Shown: positions 26,155 to 38,532, counted from the first letter of the stretch. The stretch: DNA of 64,000 bases from Diploscapter coronatus (GCA_964036155.1 OZ038422.1:33565201-33629200), one strand, 5' to 3'. Program-made: numbers and translations. Notes: generated by a model not told the origin, from the sequence alone.

Positions 26155-27353
26155 TTAAAAAGTCCTCTCGTTTGAAAGATATAGCAAAATTTGTGATGCG
26201 TAGAAAGTTATCTTCGAATAGAAATGGGTTGACGTCGAATGATGCGAGAATGCATAGAGCAGGAAGAAGAATTGCGACAGACAGTTAGACATTGTCCCCA
26301 AAACTCGGATTCCAGAGGCCTAAAGTGGTCAAATGTAGGCTTCAATGATTATTCTTTAGTTCAAATTTTCAAGTTCTGTTTAGTAGTATGAAGAATAATG
26401 ATTTGAGTCGTAATTTAAACAAATTATCTAACATTCGACCTAGTATTTTCGTAAAACACATGTCAGATGTGAATTATTGCAAAAACAAAAATAGAAACTT
26501 AAAGTTTTTACCTCCTTAGCATCGAATTCCCCGTGGTTCCCATTCAGACAGATTGATAGAGCCGCTGTGAACAGGAACATTGCCGAGGCAAATGATGCGG
26601 ACAGCAAAATGACCAGCAAGGGAATCGCCACGATCAAATCCGAGAAGATTTGAAGAAATACCAGCACAAAAATTAGAACTGATAGACAAACTGCTGGATA
26701 GGACCACACTTCTATCAAACAACTAAAACATTTGCTCTAATTATATATTTCAGAATTAAATAAGCTTCAAGGACAGTTAAATACCAAAACACATGTCCAA
26801 TTCTAATCTTAGTGTCACTGCGACTTTATCAAATAAAAGTATAATTTACCTAAATGAGCTGAAATACGCCAAATTAGCCACGACCGACAATATGCAAATC
26901 ATCGTGACTGATGAGTGAGTTGATGAAGAGCCTGATAAAGCAATTGCTGAATTTGTAAAATTAAAAATTGCAGTATTTAGAGGACTAACAGTAAATCATA
27001 AATGAAATAGCCGTCATTAGCCGGGTCTGGGGTCGCATTGGAGTCATCAGAGCGAGAACCGTTAGGACGATCAACGGAAGAGCAATAACAAAAGGGTCTT
27101 CCTGAATAACACACATGGAAAATAGGCCCACAAGTATGTCAAGTTATTTTTATACCCGCAGAATACTTGATTCAGCGGAAATATGATTGAGAATTTGTAT
27201 AATCTAGCCCATTTCAGGCCAATAAACTTGTTTTCATTTTTTTTATTTTTAAAATTTTACCTTTTCGAAAGCCGAAGACTCGATATAAGTCATGAGAAAA
27301 GCTCCTACGTAGGCAGCTAAAGACCTTGCCGGAGTCAATACGTGGTTCACCAT
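26155..27353 (-). CDS. Divergent TMEM86/lysoplasmalogenase-family membrane protein
   Basis: Five exons in phase: 27261-27353, 26990-27101, 26850-26946, 26512-26722 and 26155-26319 (225 residues). Multiple hydrophobic segments are seen, for example VIALPLIVLTVLALM, MICILSVVANLAYF and LVFLQIFSDLIVAIPLLVIL. The C-terminal exon aligns with the neighbouring TMEM86 gene: RVLGTMSNCLSQFFFLLYAF against RLIGFSLFYFSDSILIIGR, and ITFYASQILLYL against STYYAAQYFILY. The Gly-Asp and Ser-Asp pairs that carry the conserved aspartates of active lysoplasmalogenases read YS and SQ here, so it is probably not active in that reaction. It starts about 440 bp downstream of the intact gene, same strand. Family membership rests on this alignment. 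Confidence 0.7.
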
Positions 27354-27794
27354 TGTTATTCAGATCTATCTGGAATATAGTATCCCACTACACAAAATAC
27401 GAACATAAAACGTTAAAAATAAGCCTCAAGGCCGGAAAGAACGTATAATTTTTTTTATCATGTATGCTAATTTTTACGATTTTGAAAACTTTATTATCTT
27501 TACTCGGAAATTTGGGCTGCATAGAAAATTGTATACCTATCGATATGTACACGAAATGTCAGTATATTCTTAGAGGTAGAGCTATTCGTGAATTTTACAA
27601 AAAAAAATCCTACTTTCAAGAATAATTTATACAATTTCCGAGAAAGATATGCCCCTTTTTATATCTTCTGTTAATGTGGTTCGATTGGCAAGAGTATATC
27701 GTTTTAGTGTAAGAGCCGAGGAATATTTACAGATTTAGAGAAAACAAGAAGGAACGGTGATTACTGTATCTTTGTGGTATGCTAATTTCGGGGA

Positions 27795-30567
27795 TTACTG
27801 TAGCTTCTTGGCGAACGAGTGCAGGATGTTGGCGTAAAGTATGAAGTATTGCGCCGCGTAGTACGTCGAGAGACACAGCACGTCTGAAAAAACTTTTTAG
27901 GTAGAATATTCAATTTTTAACTAATTTTTGTAGAAATCTCGAATAATAGCTATCAAAAATAGTTCAATTTTATATAAATTTTCGATAAAGTTGAAAATTT
28001 GATGAAACAAAAATCATTTCTCTACGAAAATGATAGCTTTCTTAAGGATAAAATGGCGTTTTAAAACTTTAAAAAATCTCAAAATTCTACCTGTATGCGG
28101 GAATCGCCAAAGCGTTCTTCCGATAATTAGAATCGAATCAGAAAAGTAGAACAGGCTAAATCCGATCAGACGAGCCAGCAGTGGCTGGAAATGGCGAAAA
28201 ATTACAAATTAGACAAGAACAACTCAGTCGAATATTGAGTTATTCTACTGAAAGTGAAGAAAATGTACTAGTTTGAGTCAACACCAGAAAAGAAATGCAC
28301 TAAAGTTGAACCAAAACAAAAACGAAATCAACAAACTCTTGGCGCAGTTGCCTACTTTCGCACCACAAATACGCCAATAACAATGCACTTTCAAAGGGTA
28401 AATAGTGCTGAAGAGCTTCCAAAAGCATTTTTTCTTGATGAAAGAAAAATTTGATCTCTGAAGATTGACACTAGGAGTTTCCAAGGGATAAAAACAGCTG
28501 AAAATAGAAATAGTGATTACCCAAAGAATGACCTAATTCTTCGAATAGCATAGGTTATTTTGGTATTCCCATGTTTGTAAGTGATCAAAGCACAATTTTG
28601 GATGCAGAAATTCGAGAACTTTGCTCAAAGTATGCCCGATGATCACTAGAAACTGTAGCCTAATAAAGACTATTTGGACTTTGAACATAAAGTATGAAAG
28701 AGCTATTGCGCAAGAATGTCATATTCTCATCCGTCTCACTTCTCCAAACAATAAAATGATAGAGCCTGAAAACTGACACAATTATGTTTCGAGCATTCCA
28801 TATAATTATCATAGCATTGTAAAATAATGTTCTTACGAGACCAATATCTTCAAAATGATCAGTTTTATTTCAGAAATTCAATTTCAACTTTATGTTTCAG
28901 AAAAGTGGCATAATTGTGTCAGTCCCTATGAAACCGATGTCATTGTAACTCTTCCATAGAAGATAAAAACGCTAACAAAATCATGAAATAAGTTTTTCAA
29001 ATTTTTAAATTATAAAATGAAAATGCCCACATGCGGATCCTCGTTTGGCTCTCGAGCGACGTACTGCGAAATGGAGACGACGAGTGTGGCCGAGAGCAGG
29101 AATGAGTAGAGGATCAGAATGGAGACCCCTGGGAAGAAATTAGAATAAATTTTGAAAAAAAAATCAATATTTAAAAAAAAAAAAAAAAAATTTAATTTTC
29201 TATTGTGAAAAGATAAGAACAAATAGAAAAGCGGTAACTCGTAACAGAACCCCCAAACCCAGTGAATAAGGACCCCAATTCCCCCCTCCATAGACCCTAT
29301 ATCCTAATGGTAAAACTATTTAGATTGTGGTCCTTCTTAATTGGGTTTTAGGTACTTTTTCGATTTACCGTAATAAATCCTCGAAGAAGGCCATAAGTAA
29401 ATGCTATAAAGCTTGGAATGAAAATAGAAAATAAGAAGCGATTTAAAAACAAAATTGCAAAACTTACCAACGAAATGCTCGAGCAGCCAAGGAACGAGAC
29501 AGACGATCCCAACGAACGTGTTCCATGCACAAATCGTCCACAGAGAGGGTCGATGCAGCGTGATCGGGTTGCCGAAGAATTGCGTCTGAAAATTGTCAAA
29601 TAAAAGTTGATCTTCATTGAAAGGTTTTTAAAATCATTCTTCAAATTTCTCATATATCGCTGATTTTAAAAGCCTTACAATGACATAAGTATGAGGATAT
29701 CTTTGAAAGAAGTAATCTGTTTCAAAACACTGCCAACTAGAGCATTTTTCGCTCAATTCAGTTCACCAATGGTTATTTATTGAGGGATGAAAACCTAAAA
29801 TTTCACCATGTAAAATATGTGACCGATGCCGAACGATACAGCTGCAAGTACGAGGCCTTCAGGAGCGATTCCTGAAAAATAAAAAAATCGTGAAACCACG
29901 AAATAATCATATTTGTCGCTTTGTGCTTCAATATCATCATCTTTCGATATTTTAGATTCAATAAGAAGTTTACCGATGAGATAGTCCCCGGTAGCGCCGA
30001 AGATCAGCCCGAGCGCGGACAACAACCGTACGTCGTACTTCGCGCCGCCACCATTGAAATATGAAAACAGCGCCAGGAAAACGATCGGCACGATTTTCCT
30101 GGGAAAATAACAATCTTTCCATAGAATAACATTCTATCACAAATGGAAAATTGCGCTTTCTAGAAGGCATCAAAATGGGAGGCATTATTTATAAGGTTTT
30201 ATAGATATGTTTCAAATAATGGCTAAATGCATCATGCATTCCCACGGATAATGTTCAAAAAGTGGAAGATACATCAAGTTAAGAAAAAAAAAACAGCCAA
30301 TAAAGCACATAGGAAAGATCTGCTAACCATATACAATACCAGTGAGTGTAGGGATTCTGAAACCCGTCCGATAGATGATAGAAGTTGAGTACGAGTCCTG
30401 AAAATGTGAAAATTCCAATTATTTTTCTCCTACTTTTAAAAATTTTAGTTCTTAAAAGAAAAATTAGGCAAAATCTCGGTCATTTTTGGCTTTTTGAGAA
30501 TTTAAAAAGATCGAAAATTTCTACCTGCATAAATGACACCAACCCCAACGAGCGAGGGTGACTGCAT
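27795..30567 (-). CDS. TMEM86-like lysoplasmalogenase
   Basis: Eight exons in phase: 30525-30567, 30328-30397, 29974-30098, 29807-29871, 29468-29585, 29031-29128, 28091-28184 and 27795-27883 (233 residues, close to the family's about 240). YhhN/TMEM86 proteins are multi-pass membrane enzymes that cleave the vinyl-ether bond of lysoplasmalogen. Family marks: KIVPIVFLALFSYF, GLIFGATGDYLI (first conserved Asp), SFGIGHIFYM, YVAREPNEDP, FYFSDSILIIGR (second conserved Asp) and STYYAAQYFI near the C-terminus. The start MQSPSLVG was chosen because a TTTTCAG acceptor lies 14 nt upstream with no ATG before it, as expected for trans-splicing. A coding-like segment ending at a donor at 31091 could be an upstream exon in matching phase, but it lacks an ATG. 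Intron 5 contains a MITE. Confidence 0.9.
29241..29366. repeat. Hairpin element, CCCAAA..AATAAGGACC family (copy 1)
   Basis: Inverted arms CCCAAACCCAGTGAATAAGG and, in reverse complement from the right, CCTAAAACCCAATTAAGAAGG. The same arms and spacing occur at 63031-63165 in the cap-2 gene. Located in intron 5 of the TMEM86 gene. Confidence 0.8.
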
Positions 30568-32577
30568 AATTTTCGTAAAATCTGAAAATAAGATCATTTT
30601 TGGTGGGAAAATCCTTGTCCAATAAAAAAACCGGATGTCGATGTGCTAAATAGCTGAAAAATCACCATCGGTGATAATTGGGCCAGGGGAAAGAGACCGG
30701 ACATGCGTGACAATAATAGCCCTATCCACGTGGGGGAGAGGGTAAATAAAAAAGGAGGAAGCAGGAATCGAGACGAGAGTTTTTGAAGGCGAAGATCAAA
30801 ATATGAAAAGTAGCGAGTCACAACAATGTAAAGTCGAAATGACGCGAGGATGAGAATGAAAAAAGGCAATTTGGACAATTCGTTACTTCGTTACCCATAG
30901 TTAAGAAGTATAGGGCAGGGCAGGAAGAGAGATTCGCTCTCATACTATATCGTAGGGTAGCGAAGCAAAGAACTATATCCAAGTTGTCGAAAAAACAGAA
31001 TGAAGATTTTCATGAACTTTTGAATGGGAAAAAGCTACAGGAAATATTCAGAAACTTTTAAGGTAATTTTTGAAAAATTCGAAAGTTCACCAACTTTCTC
31101 CTCGGTAATTTCTCGCTCGTAGTTGACGGTGTGGACGAGTAGGAGATAATGAAGGAAATATCGTGAAAATGTTGAAAATTAAAAATTCGAGCTCAAGAAA
31201 AATGTTAATTTTCGACAAAACTGAATGAAAACCCAAAAATCGTCGATAGCAGTTTGAACAAAGATTTTTTATCAATGAAGCATTCCCAAAACCTCGTGGT
31301 TAGGCTCCAGTCACTTTAGTCAAGTGGACTGCTCTACGTAGTCGAAAACTCTCTTTAGTTCAATCTCTTGATTCCTTTTTTCCCTCTTATAATTTTTCCT
31401 TCATTTTCTCTTCTCAAATTTCCTATTTCTCCATTTTCTCGTTCTTTTAGCCCTCTTCATTTGCCTTATTCCTTTTCCTAGAGCAAATCAGCTACGCTAC
31501 ACAAACTCGGTCTCGCTGAAATGTTTCGGAAAGTCCTCTAATCGCGTAATAAAGCATGGGGCAAGAAAACTGGTTGATACAGCTTTGAAATGATTAGCTA
31601 ATAAAGTAATGAGTGAATGAACAATTTCATGCCATTACTGATCACGTTATTCGTCAAAATTCCAAAATTTTACATCATTCGATTTGATTATTTAGGGGCT
31701 GATAAAACTGTTGGATTCGTTAAAAATTTCATTACATGATGAAGAATAAGCTTTGCGAACAGTCTGGAATATTTTATAGCCCATTAACTATGACTTTTCC
31801 AGAGTTTTCAATGCCAGATATGCACTGATAAGCTCGGAACAAACAATGAAAACTAGGTGTCGAGAAGCTTTATGTGAAAAGTCGTAAAGAGCGTTTATTA
31901 GCCGGGATTTCTTTAATTTTTTAAAGAATTGATTTTGGAAAAATTAACATTTAGTATAATTAGCAGCAATTATCTAAAATCACGACGTTAGTAACTAGTA
32001 AACTCAGGAGTAAATGTAATTTTTCTGGAACCTATTTCTTTATCAAATCATTTTATTTTCGATCCACGAATATTTCAATCAAAAATTCGTTCATTTGAAT
32101 CCTTTCAAGTAAAATACAAAGAAATACTTTTCGACTGGAAGAGGCGTTATGCGAAATCTCACTTAACAATCCAGCCAAAACTCTAGTCTTACACTATTTT
32201 TTACTTATATTACGCAAAAATCCAAACACAATTTTGTCCTATTCTCAAAACTCTAAAAATTATTTCGAATGCACATTGAGATAAGTAAATTTGGAAGAAC
32301 CAGAGCCGTAAAGTTGAGGAGGAAAGAATTGGTGAAATTCTACGGCGATCCGGGATTTTTTTAATTATAGAATTCAGGGAGAAGTTTCATAAAACTTGAT
32401 TTTCTTTATTCAAGAAAAAATCTTTAAAATTTTAATTCTGACTTTACAAATTCGATAAAATCTAGAATAATAAGACTATTTTTTCAAAATTGCTTGAAAA
32501 TTTCATTTTTCTACAAACTAAAGAAACATCAAGTCTTCGAAAAACTGCCTGAATTTGGAAGGTGAAAGGTAAAATCT
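30568..32577. other. Region between TMEM86 and chch-3 with one hairpin element
   Basis: Holds a hairpin element (30865-30988), a possible upstream exon of the TMEM86 gene ending at 31091, and a pyrimidine-rich plus-strand stretch around 31370-31490. No other gene is supported. Confidence 0.5.
30865..30988. repeat. Core-sharing hairpin element, copy d
   Basis: The left end GGCAATTTGGACAATTCG and the right end, read in reverse complement GACAACTTGGATATAGTTC, are near-identical at the tip. Arms carry TTCGTTACCC against TTCGCTACCC, and the inner core reads CGATATAGTATGAG. The arms resemble copy c at 58949-59075. Confidence 0.8.
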
Positions 32578-34375
32578 CTAATTTCCCTGTAGAACCTCTT
32601 GGCGGAACTGGTCGACGCACTTCTCGTAGGCCTCAGTCAGCTTTCCGCATTTCAGCACTCGATTAGGGTTCGACTTCAGGCACGACAGAATCTCCTAAAA
32701 ATCAAAATAACGTCACTTTTTTTTTTTATCTTGATGTCTTTTACAAGCTCTATTTATCAAATGCCATTTTTCGAACTTTTAATAAGTAGATTATTTGAAA
32801 CGTATCTAAACGAAGAGTAATTTATCGGAATGTTCTTATAAATTCTTATATAAAGTGGTTATGCCACCTGTGAGGAAGTAGACACTGCATACTCATTGCA
32901 ACTTATTCTCGTCCCCAAGCCTCATCCCTCTATTTTTCTTCATTTTTCCGGAAAGATGAAGAGAAAACAAGAGTGAGAGGAAAAAGAAGGGGCGGAGCGC
33001 GTGCGAAATCGAGTTGCAAAAAGTATGCATTATCTATCTCCTCACAAGCGGCAATAAAATGTCGTTTTTCGATTAACGCAATCGCGAACTAGGCGTTATC
33101 GAAAATGAATTTTGGCATTCAATAATTGTATCACTTGAAACATATCTAATTTTTCTCAATTCTTCAAAAACATTCTAAATGCTTAAAGTCTCTATAAAAT
33201 TCATTTAAAAAACGGAAAACTAATAATTGCTACATTTTCATTGTCCTCGCAGACATTCTCCCTGTGGTAGCCGAAGAACTGCTTCTCGACTCGCTCGACG
33301 GTTTCATCGAAGACCCTCTTCCTCTCCTCAGCGTCATCGCCCAACACCGCGATTTGAGCACCTTGCGACTGAAAATCAAATTTCGTTGAAAATAGAAGAA
33401 AATATCTGAACAGACTTGGGACTTTTTGAAGTTTGATCACCGCATCGCAGTTGCGGTGAAAAAGTTCCAAACTTGGATTTAAACATTTTCATACATGTCT
33501 CATTATTAATGCGTTTTGACAAGTCGATAATGTTGAATTGAAGTGTTAATCAATAACTTTTAAAAACTCTAACTCGATTCACCTTTCTCATCTGGAGCTC
33601 CGAGAGACGAGCCATTTCCTCGCGCAAACGAACCTTCTCCTCACGTTCCTTCGCCAGTTCACGTCTGAAAATAAAAAAAACATGAAATTTAGATTTATCA
33701 AAAATTTCTGATAGTAAGATTTCCCCAAATTTGCGATTCGCAACCCGTCCCGCAGAACGAGATAGTATGCAATATTGAGGGGGAAAAGGACATGTTTCTT
33801 TGCTGTTTCTCTCTCGAAAAACGGATTCTCTTCTACGGGTCGAATAGTGATACGTAATTTCGAGAAATCTGCCGATAATTTTCTTGAGGAAAATCGCAAA
33901 AACTCTAAGGAATAAATTTGAAAAATACCGCAATTTCTCAGTTTCTCCTGAATTCTGCACGACTCCACCTCCACCGGGCACTTGTGCGTTCACGCGTTTG
34001 ATCACGTCCGATGAAACGCCCACTGTTCTGGAATTTTTTTTTTCATTTTTGTGTAAACTTTCTAAATTTGAAAAAGACTACTTTCACCTTTTCAATTCTG
34101 AGGTTTTTGACAAAGTCCTATTTTCCACGAATTTTTCAAAAACATTCCAAATTTTGTGGCTTATAAAATTTCTGACTATGAGATTTATAAAATTAGGCGG
34201 ATCAAAGAAAAATCTACATTTTTCAAAACTTATAAAGAATAGGAAAAAAATGAAGGTCGAAAGGTCACATTTCAAGATCAGAGAATTTTCCTTACTTGTA
34301 TTCTTCTGGAATTTCGGAGCGATCGATGCGCACCACGTCGGGCGTCGATTCCGGTTGACTCTGGCTCGAACCCAT
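32578..34375 (-). CDS. chch-3: MICOS complex subunit MIC19 (CHCHD3 homologue)
   Basis: Five exons in phase: 34296-34375, 33929-34027, 33583-33664, 33234-33368 and 32578-32694 (170 residues). MIC19 is a peripheral inner-membrane protein that links the MIC60 branch of MICOS at crista junctions. The protein starts MGSSQSQPES, with Gly2 placed for N-myristoylation. Then come a DUF737-type region (VGVSSDVIKRVNAQVPGGGG), a charged coiled coil (ELAKEREEKVRLREEMARLS) and a C-terminal CHCH domain with two CX9C motifs (CEDNENEILSC and CGKLTEAYEKC), oxidised by MIA40 in other species. A TTTCAG acceptor lies 5 nt before the ATG, the position expected for spliced-leader trans-splicing. It starts 370 bp downstream of the lect-2 stop in the same orientation. 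C. elegans has several MIC19-like genes, so the symbol is by similarity. Confidence 0.93.
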
Positions 34376-34744
34376 GTTTTCTGAAACTCGAAAAATCAGT
34401 TAAAATCCCGAAAAATAAAGAAAACGAAAACTACAACAAGAAAATCGACACTGACTGCGCAATTTATTTGTCTTGCAAAAGTCGCAATGTTGAGGCGCGG
34501 TTTTCACGGCTCTTTGATTTTCGTTGTTCCGGTGCAATTTTTTATGGTTAATTGGCGTTAATTGTGGCAATTGTGATAATTACGATTAATAATTAGTGAT
34601 AAAAGTTACTCAATGAAGACAACAAATTTATTCACTTGGTGGGAACAAATAGATCAAGAAATTCGTGATAAGATCATCTTTTCCGTAGAAACTCGATAAA
34701 AATTGAAAATCAATAGTATGTGAGTCAAATATAAAACTAAGATT

Positions 34745-36315
34745 TCAAAATAATCTCCTAGTTATGGAGGCTAAACTGTCGGGTAGTTGGCAATTTCTGG
34801 CCGAAATCACGTTACTGATATCCACCAGTTTTCCTTCGTATCGAACCTAAAAATGCAGAAACTTTTGGGTTCTTTCGAAAAAAAATACCTCCATGAAAAC
34901 TGAATCGGGACTATTTTCGCAGTCTAATCTTTTCCCGATAGGCTCTCCCTGAACCACCCTCATTCTACCGTAACCAATATCCGGTCGAGTTACTGCGTTA
35001 TAGAGACGCACTTCGAAACCTTGGAAAATGGTATATTCGGCCAGAAGCCTCAACTTTTGAACGAACCTAACCACTCCTCAGCCCCCACGATAAACATGGC
35101 TTCATTATCGCATCCCTGATAGGCGCCATTTGGGTTGTACTCAATTCGGGATCTAAAAGGATATTGATTTTTGATAGACTCCGGGGAACTGCTAGATCGA
35201 CCTTCCAAGAACCTCCCCAGTAATCGGCGAATAGATTGTCGGAGCCCTCTGTTCGCCATCCCTTTGCTTGACCTTTTCACATTCGAGATCCCAGCCTCGG
35301 ACGCCATTGTAGCGTCTAATTTTTCTCGGTAAAATTGGTGATTTTTCTAACGAAGGATTACTTGTCAGCCTTAAACCCATCGCCCAACCATCGATTGTTC
35401 TTGTTCGACTCGCAAATTTGACCGGTGCACATGCCTAGGCGATTATTATCTTTGCCCAAAACTATGTCAAACAAATCTCACAGTTCTGCAGATGAAAAGT
35501 CGGATCCACAGCCTTTCCCTCTCTAGTCAATTTCAATTCAATATGTTCTTCAACCTCTCGTTGCTTTTCCGGCTCGAAGCAATGACGATCCAAAGCCTTC
35601 CCAATTTCTTGTCCAGGCTTAACTCGACCACCATATTCGTGAAGTTTTACCGACGAAATGTAGGCTTTATAGCCTGGAAAAAGAAGACTTTTGAAACTAT
35701 TTCATTCCGTCAGCGTGTTGCTCGAAACAAATTCATCCAAATTTCATGTTTCAATGAAACATCTTTTCTGCCAACTCACCCTGCCACTGTCCTCTGCCTT
35801 CAATGATAACTCCCTCGTCTGCGCAGGCATTTTCCTTTCTTCCACCGAAGGGCCGCCAAAAATACAGGTCGCCTTCAAACGGGGCTAGGACTGCTTGATC
35901 GGCACTGCATCGGATATCAACGCCTTCCACGATGACTCCGTTTGACCTAAATTTTTATTTCCCAAATTCACCAGTTTTCACATGTGTTTCGTTAAATTCA
36001 CTAACGACTTGTCACGTCATATCTTGCGCTTTTGGTAGATTCTTCCAGGTAATTTATCTTGTCAAAATTTTTCATGTCTAACCGCTCCGTCTGATAATTC
36101 CCGCAACTTCCATCCGAATCAGGGCATCGTCTCAGCTCATTGTTTGGATTCCCTCGGCAGATTTCTTTGATGCACCCAAGGCAATTTCCTAGGTAATCAA
36201 GTAATCGATTTTTCCTCCTAAGTTTGGACAAATGATTTAATGACTTACCTTCCCGGTTTACTACGAATAATACGAAAATAAAAACCTGGAATTTAGCAGA
36301 GGATAAATAGCTCAT
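34745..36315 (-). CDS. lect-2: LECT2 homologue with a second, degenerate LECT2/M23-like domain
   Basis: Exons: 36249-36315, about 36006-36188, 35780-35946, 35482-35673, 35362-35434, 35202-35315, 35067-35152, 34889-35019 and 34745-34846. A signal peptide (AKFQVFIFVLFVVN) is followed by a LECT2 start (EICRGNPNNELRRCPDSDGS, then CGNY) and an M23-like fold (NGVIVEGVDIRC, APFEGDLYF, VKPGQEIGKALDRHC, EEHIELKL). A second copy follows: NGVRGWDLEC, IYSPITGEVLG, VVQGEPIGKRLDC, SVFMEV. LECT2 is a secreted, non-peptidase M23 relative; in C. elegans it is muscle-derived and patterns sensory dendrites. The first zinc His is Val in both domains, and the last His is lost in domain 2. The exon 2/3 junction does not match phase at the strong acceptor (35946); an in-frame alternative uses a weak one at 35935. 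A stop-like TAA after domain 1 is skipped by a donor at 35361. Confidence 0.85.
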
Positions 36316-36513
36316 TGTGATCGAGTCAGCTGTTATCAAAATGACATTAGACAGGTAGAAAGGGGGATAGAGATAGGTAAGAACATAGAACGAGATATAG
36401 AGGTTGAGCAGAGGGGTCACCATAAACTCTTTGGAAATTGTGGAGATTTTGGTGCTAGAAAACTTCTTTAACAAAAGTCGATATAAAATTTATTCATCAT
36501 AAAATTTTGTACT

Positions 36514-37381
36514 TCACAGAGAAAACTCGATTTTCCTAACGACAAATGGCAACTTGTCCAAAATTGGAAATGGTGGAGGTTTTGCTTTTCGATGAGACAA
36601 GTCTAAAGGAACGGGATTTGAGGAAGAAGAAGAAGTCCCAGGTTTTTGGAAATGACCGATGTTGAGCCGTTGTATCAGTCGTCGTCGATTAGCGTGCTTT
36701 TCCGAGTGGCCGATCAGTTTGGCTCGACTCGAGAATCCTTGATCGCATAACTTGCAGTGAAAGTGGAGTTTCTTCTTGAGCTTGCAAAATGGCCGACAGC
36801 AAACCTAAGCCTGACTTTTCAAAAGTGCCTAAGACGAACTTACAGTTTGACTTTGTTGAGCTTCTTTCTTTTCACATTTGCTCAAATGTTCGGAGATCTG
36901 TGTTATCGATAGGTAGGCCTAAATTATTAGATTTTTTTGTTGTAAACCTTTAAAAATGCTTTACCCCTTTACAGGTCATACAATGATAATGAGACTTTTT
37001 CGTTGAAAATTCACAATTTTCATCTTTTTCGGATTTCAGAGGACAGGACGAGTCGATGTGGACAAAAACGGAGTTCGGAGGGATGGAGTTGGCTGAAGAG
37101 TGGAAAACCCCGATATGGTTCGCAGTGATCAACTCGTCGTTGGAAGCGAAGTGACAGCTGGAAGTTTGAAACGTACGATAATCCTTAAAATCCGCACCTA
37201 CTATATAAGGCAAGATCAATAAAGTCGCATTGAAGATATTAGTCGTGAAAAATGCTACAATAATGACCCATGGATGATAGACTCACCGTAATGCCGAGCA
37301 ATGCACATGAGGCCCATCAGCAAATCGGCACTCCTCGTTTTTACAGTCGCCTTTCGGAAAGACTTTCAGAGGTGAAATCAT
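36514..37381 (-). CDS. Small castor-like CCHC/C2H2 zinc-finger protein
   Basis: Four exons in phase: 37287-37381, 36965-37157, 36844-36897 and 36514-36804 (210 residues). Three zinc-finger modules of similar layout are seen: [16 protein letters not shown] with [14 protein letters not shown]; a second with [15 protein letters not shown], then HLSKC; and a third with [20 protein letters not shown], then GHSEKH. The C...H(F/Y/V)HC..C pattern is that of castor (CASZ1)-type fingers, which are transcription factors, but this protein is far shorter and the assignment is by pattern only. The Ser- and Pro-rich tail contains PLDLS, which resembles a CtBP-binding motif. An AATAAA signal lies about 20 bp after the stop, and lect-2 starts 198 bp downstream on the same strand. 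Confidence 0.75.
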
Positions 37382-38532
37382 TTTTGTTAGATGCAGAATA
37401 TGTGTGTGTGTGTTTGACGATTTTTGGAATGCGAATATGAGATTTTTGTGGAGCTCTATGTAGGAGGAGGGACCATGAAAATTGTTACTAGGGTAACGAG
37501 AGGGGAGAGGTCCCTAAAGAAAACGAAGCAATGAGAAATTAGGAATTAGAGATGAAAAGAGTTGAAGGCGGATAATAGAGTGGAGTATTAATAGACGAAA
37601 ACGGAATTAGGAAGGGGAAAAAAAAAACCACCAGATAGATCAGAAAAAGCTAGGAGATGCAAAGATTCAGTAGCGGGCAGATAGATCGTGAGTTAGAAAG
37701 CTAGAAAAGAAAATAGGAGCGGAAGTGGAACAACGTATGTACACGAAAAATGGGCTCAGAATCGGTGAATACACGGCGCTCGGTCGCCCGGGTGATTTTC
37801 TTTGGATTCTAGGCGATTTGGCGGAGAAGAACCGGGGAATCGAGGGGAACCCAGAGCATAAGAGAGGACTAGGAAACCGAGCAGACGTCGCCACGGAGAA
37901 TTGGACTCGAAGAAAGATACATTTAAGGAGTTTGGAACGATTTTGTGAAAATTTATTCCGAAGACGGTAGATTGAACAAATGGAATGGCATTTTGCATGA
38001 AGAATCTAGTCTCTCTTAGCTTGAATCTTTAGGATTCGTTCAGGATTTTCGTATATTGCTTTGTAGTTCCGCGAGTCGCAAATAAATAAGGCAAAGATAT
38101 GCAGGGAAAAATCATTCTAATTTCTAGAACATCGAATATATTTTTCAATGCTAAAATCGAACGAAGATTGACAATATTTTAAAAAAAGTTTCTTGAAATA
38201 AATTTTTGAAAGAGAAGCTTGATATGCGTAGAGAACGCAAATACTCAAAGTTTAATACAAAAAATTCGCAATTAGTTTTTTTTTAAATCGACTTGATGCT
38301 AATTTCGACCATTTTTGAGGTCCAAATTTTCTGAAACTTTTTTAAATCTCCATAATCAATTTGAGTAGTTTACCTGAGAATCTGATCTTGAAATTCAAAT
38401 TTGAAAATTCGCCTTCTTTAGAAAATTTTTACCAAATTATATAGTAGAGGTAATAGTTTCGCAAGACATAGGACGGGCATAATTTGGAGTGCTGAAACTG
38501 AAGTTATACTAAATTATAAGTTAGGCGAATCG
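37382..38532. other. Spacer between zinc-finger gene and chemoreceptor cluster
   Basis: The shared upstream region of the minus-strand zinc-finger gene and the plus-strand chemoreceptor array. It has a short (TG)n run at 37400-37413 and a GC-richer patch at 37740-37910 that opens frames on both strands without a recognisable product. Confidence 0.5.

Noticed and set aside
31280..31350. Short stem with CAGTCACTT and AAGTGGACTG, considered as a tRNA or snRNA piece
   Set aside because: Only one stem forms; no acceptor or T arm and no Pol III boxes.
35492..35806. 104-codon plus-strand frame
   Set aside because: It is antisense to lect-2 exons 3 and 4 and has no features of its own.
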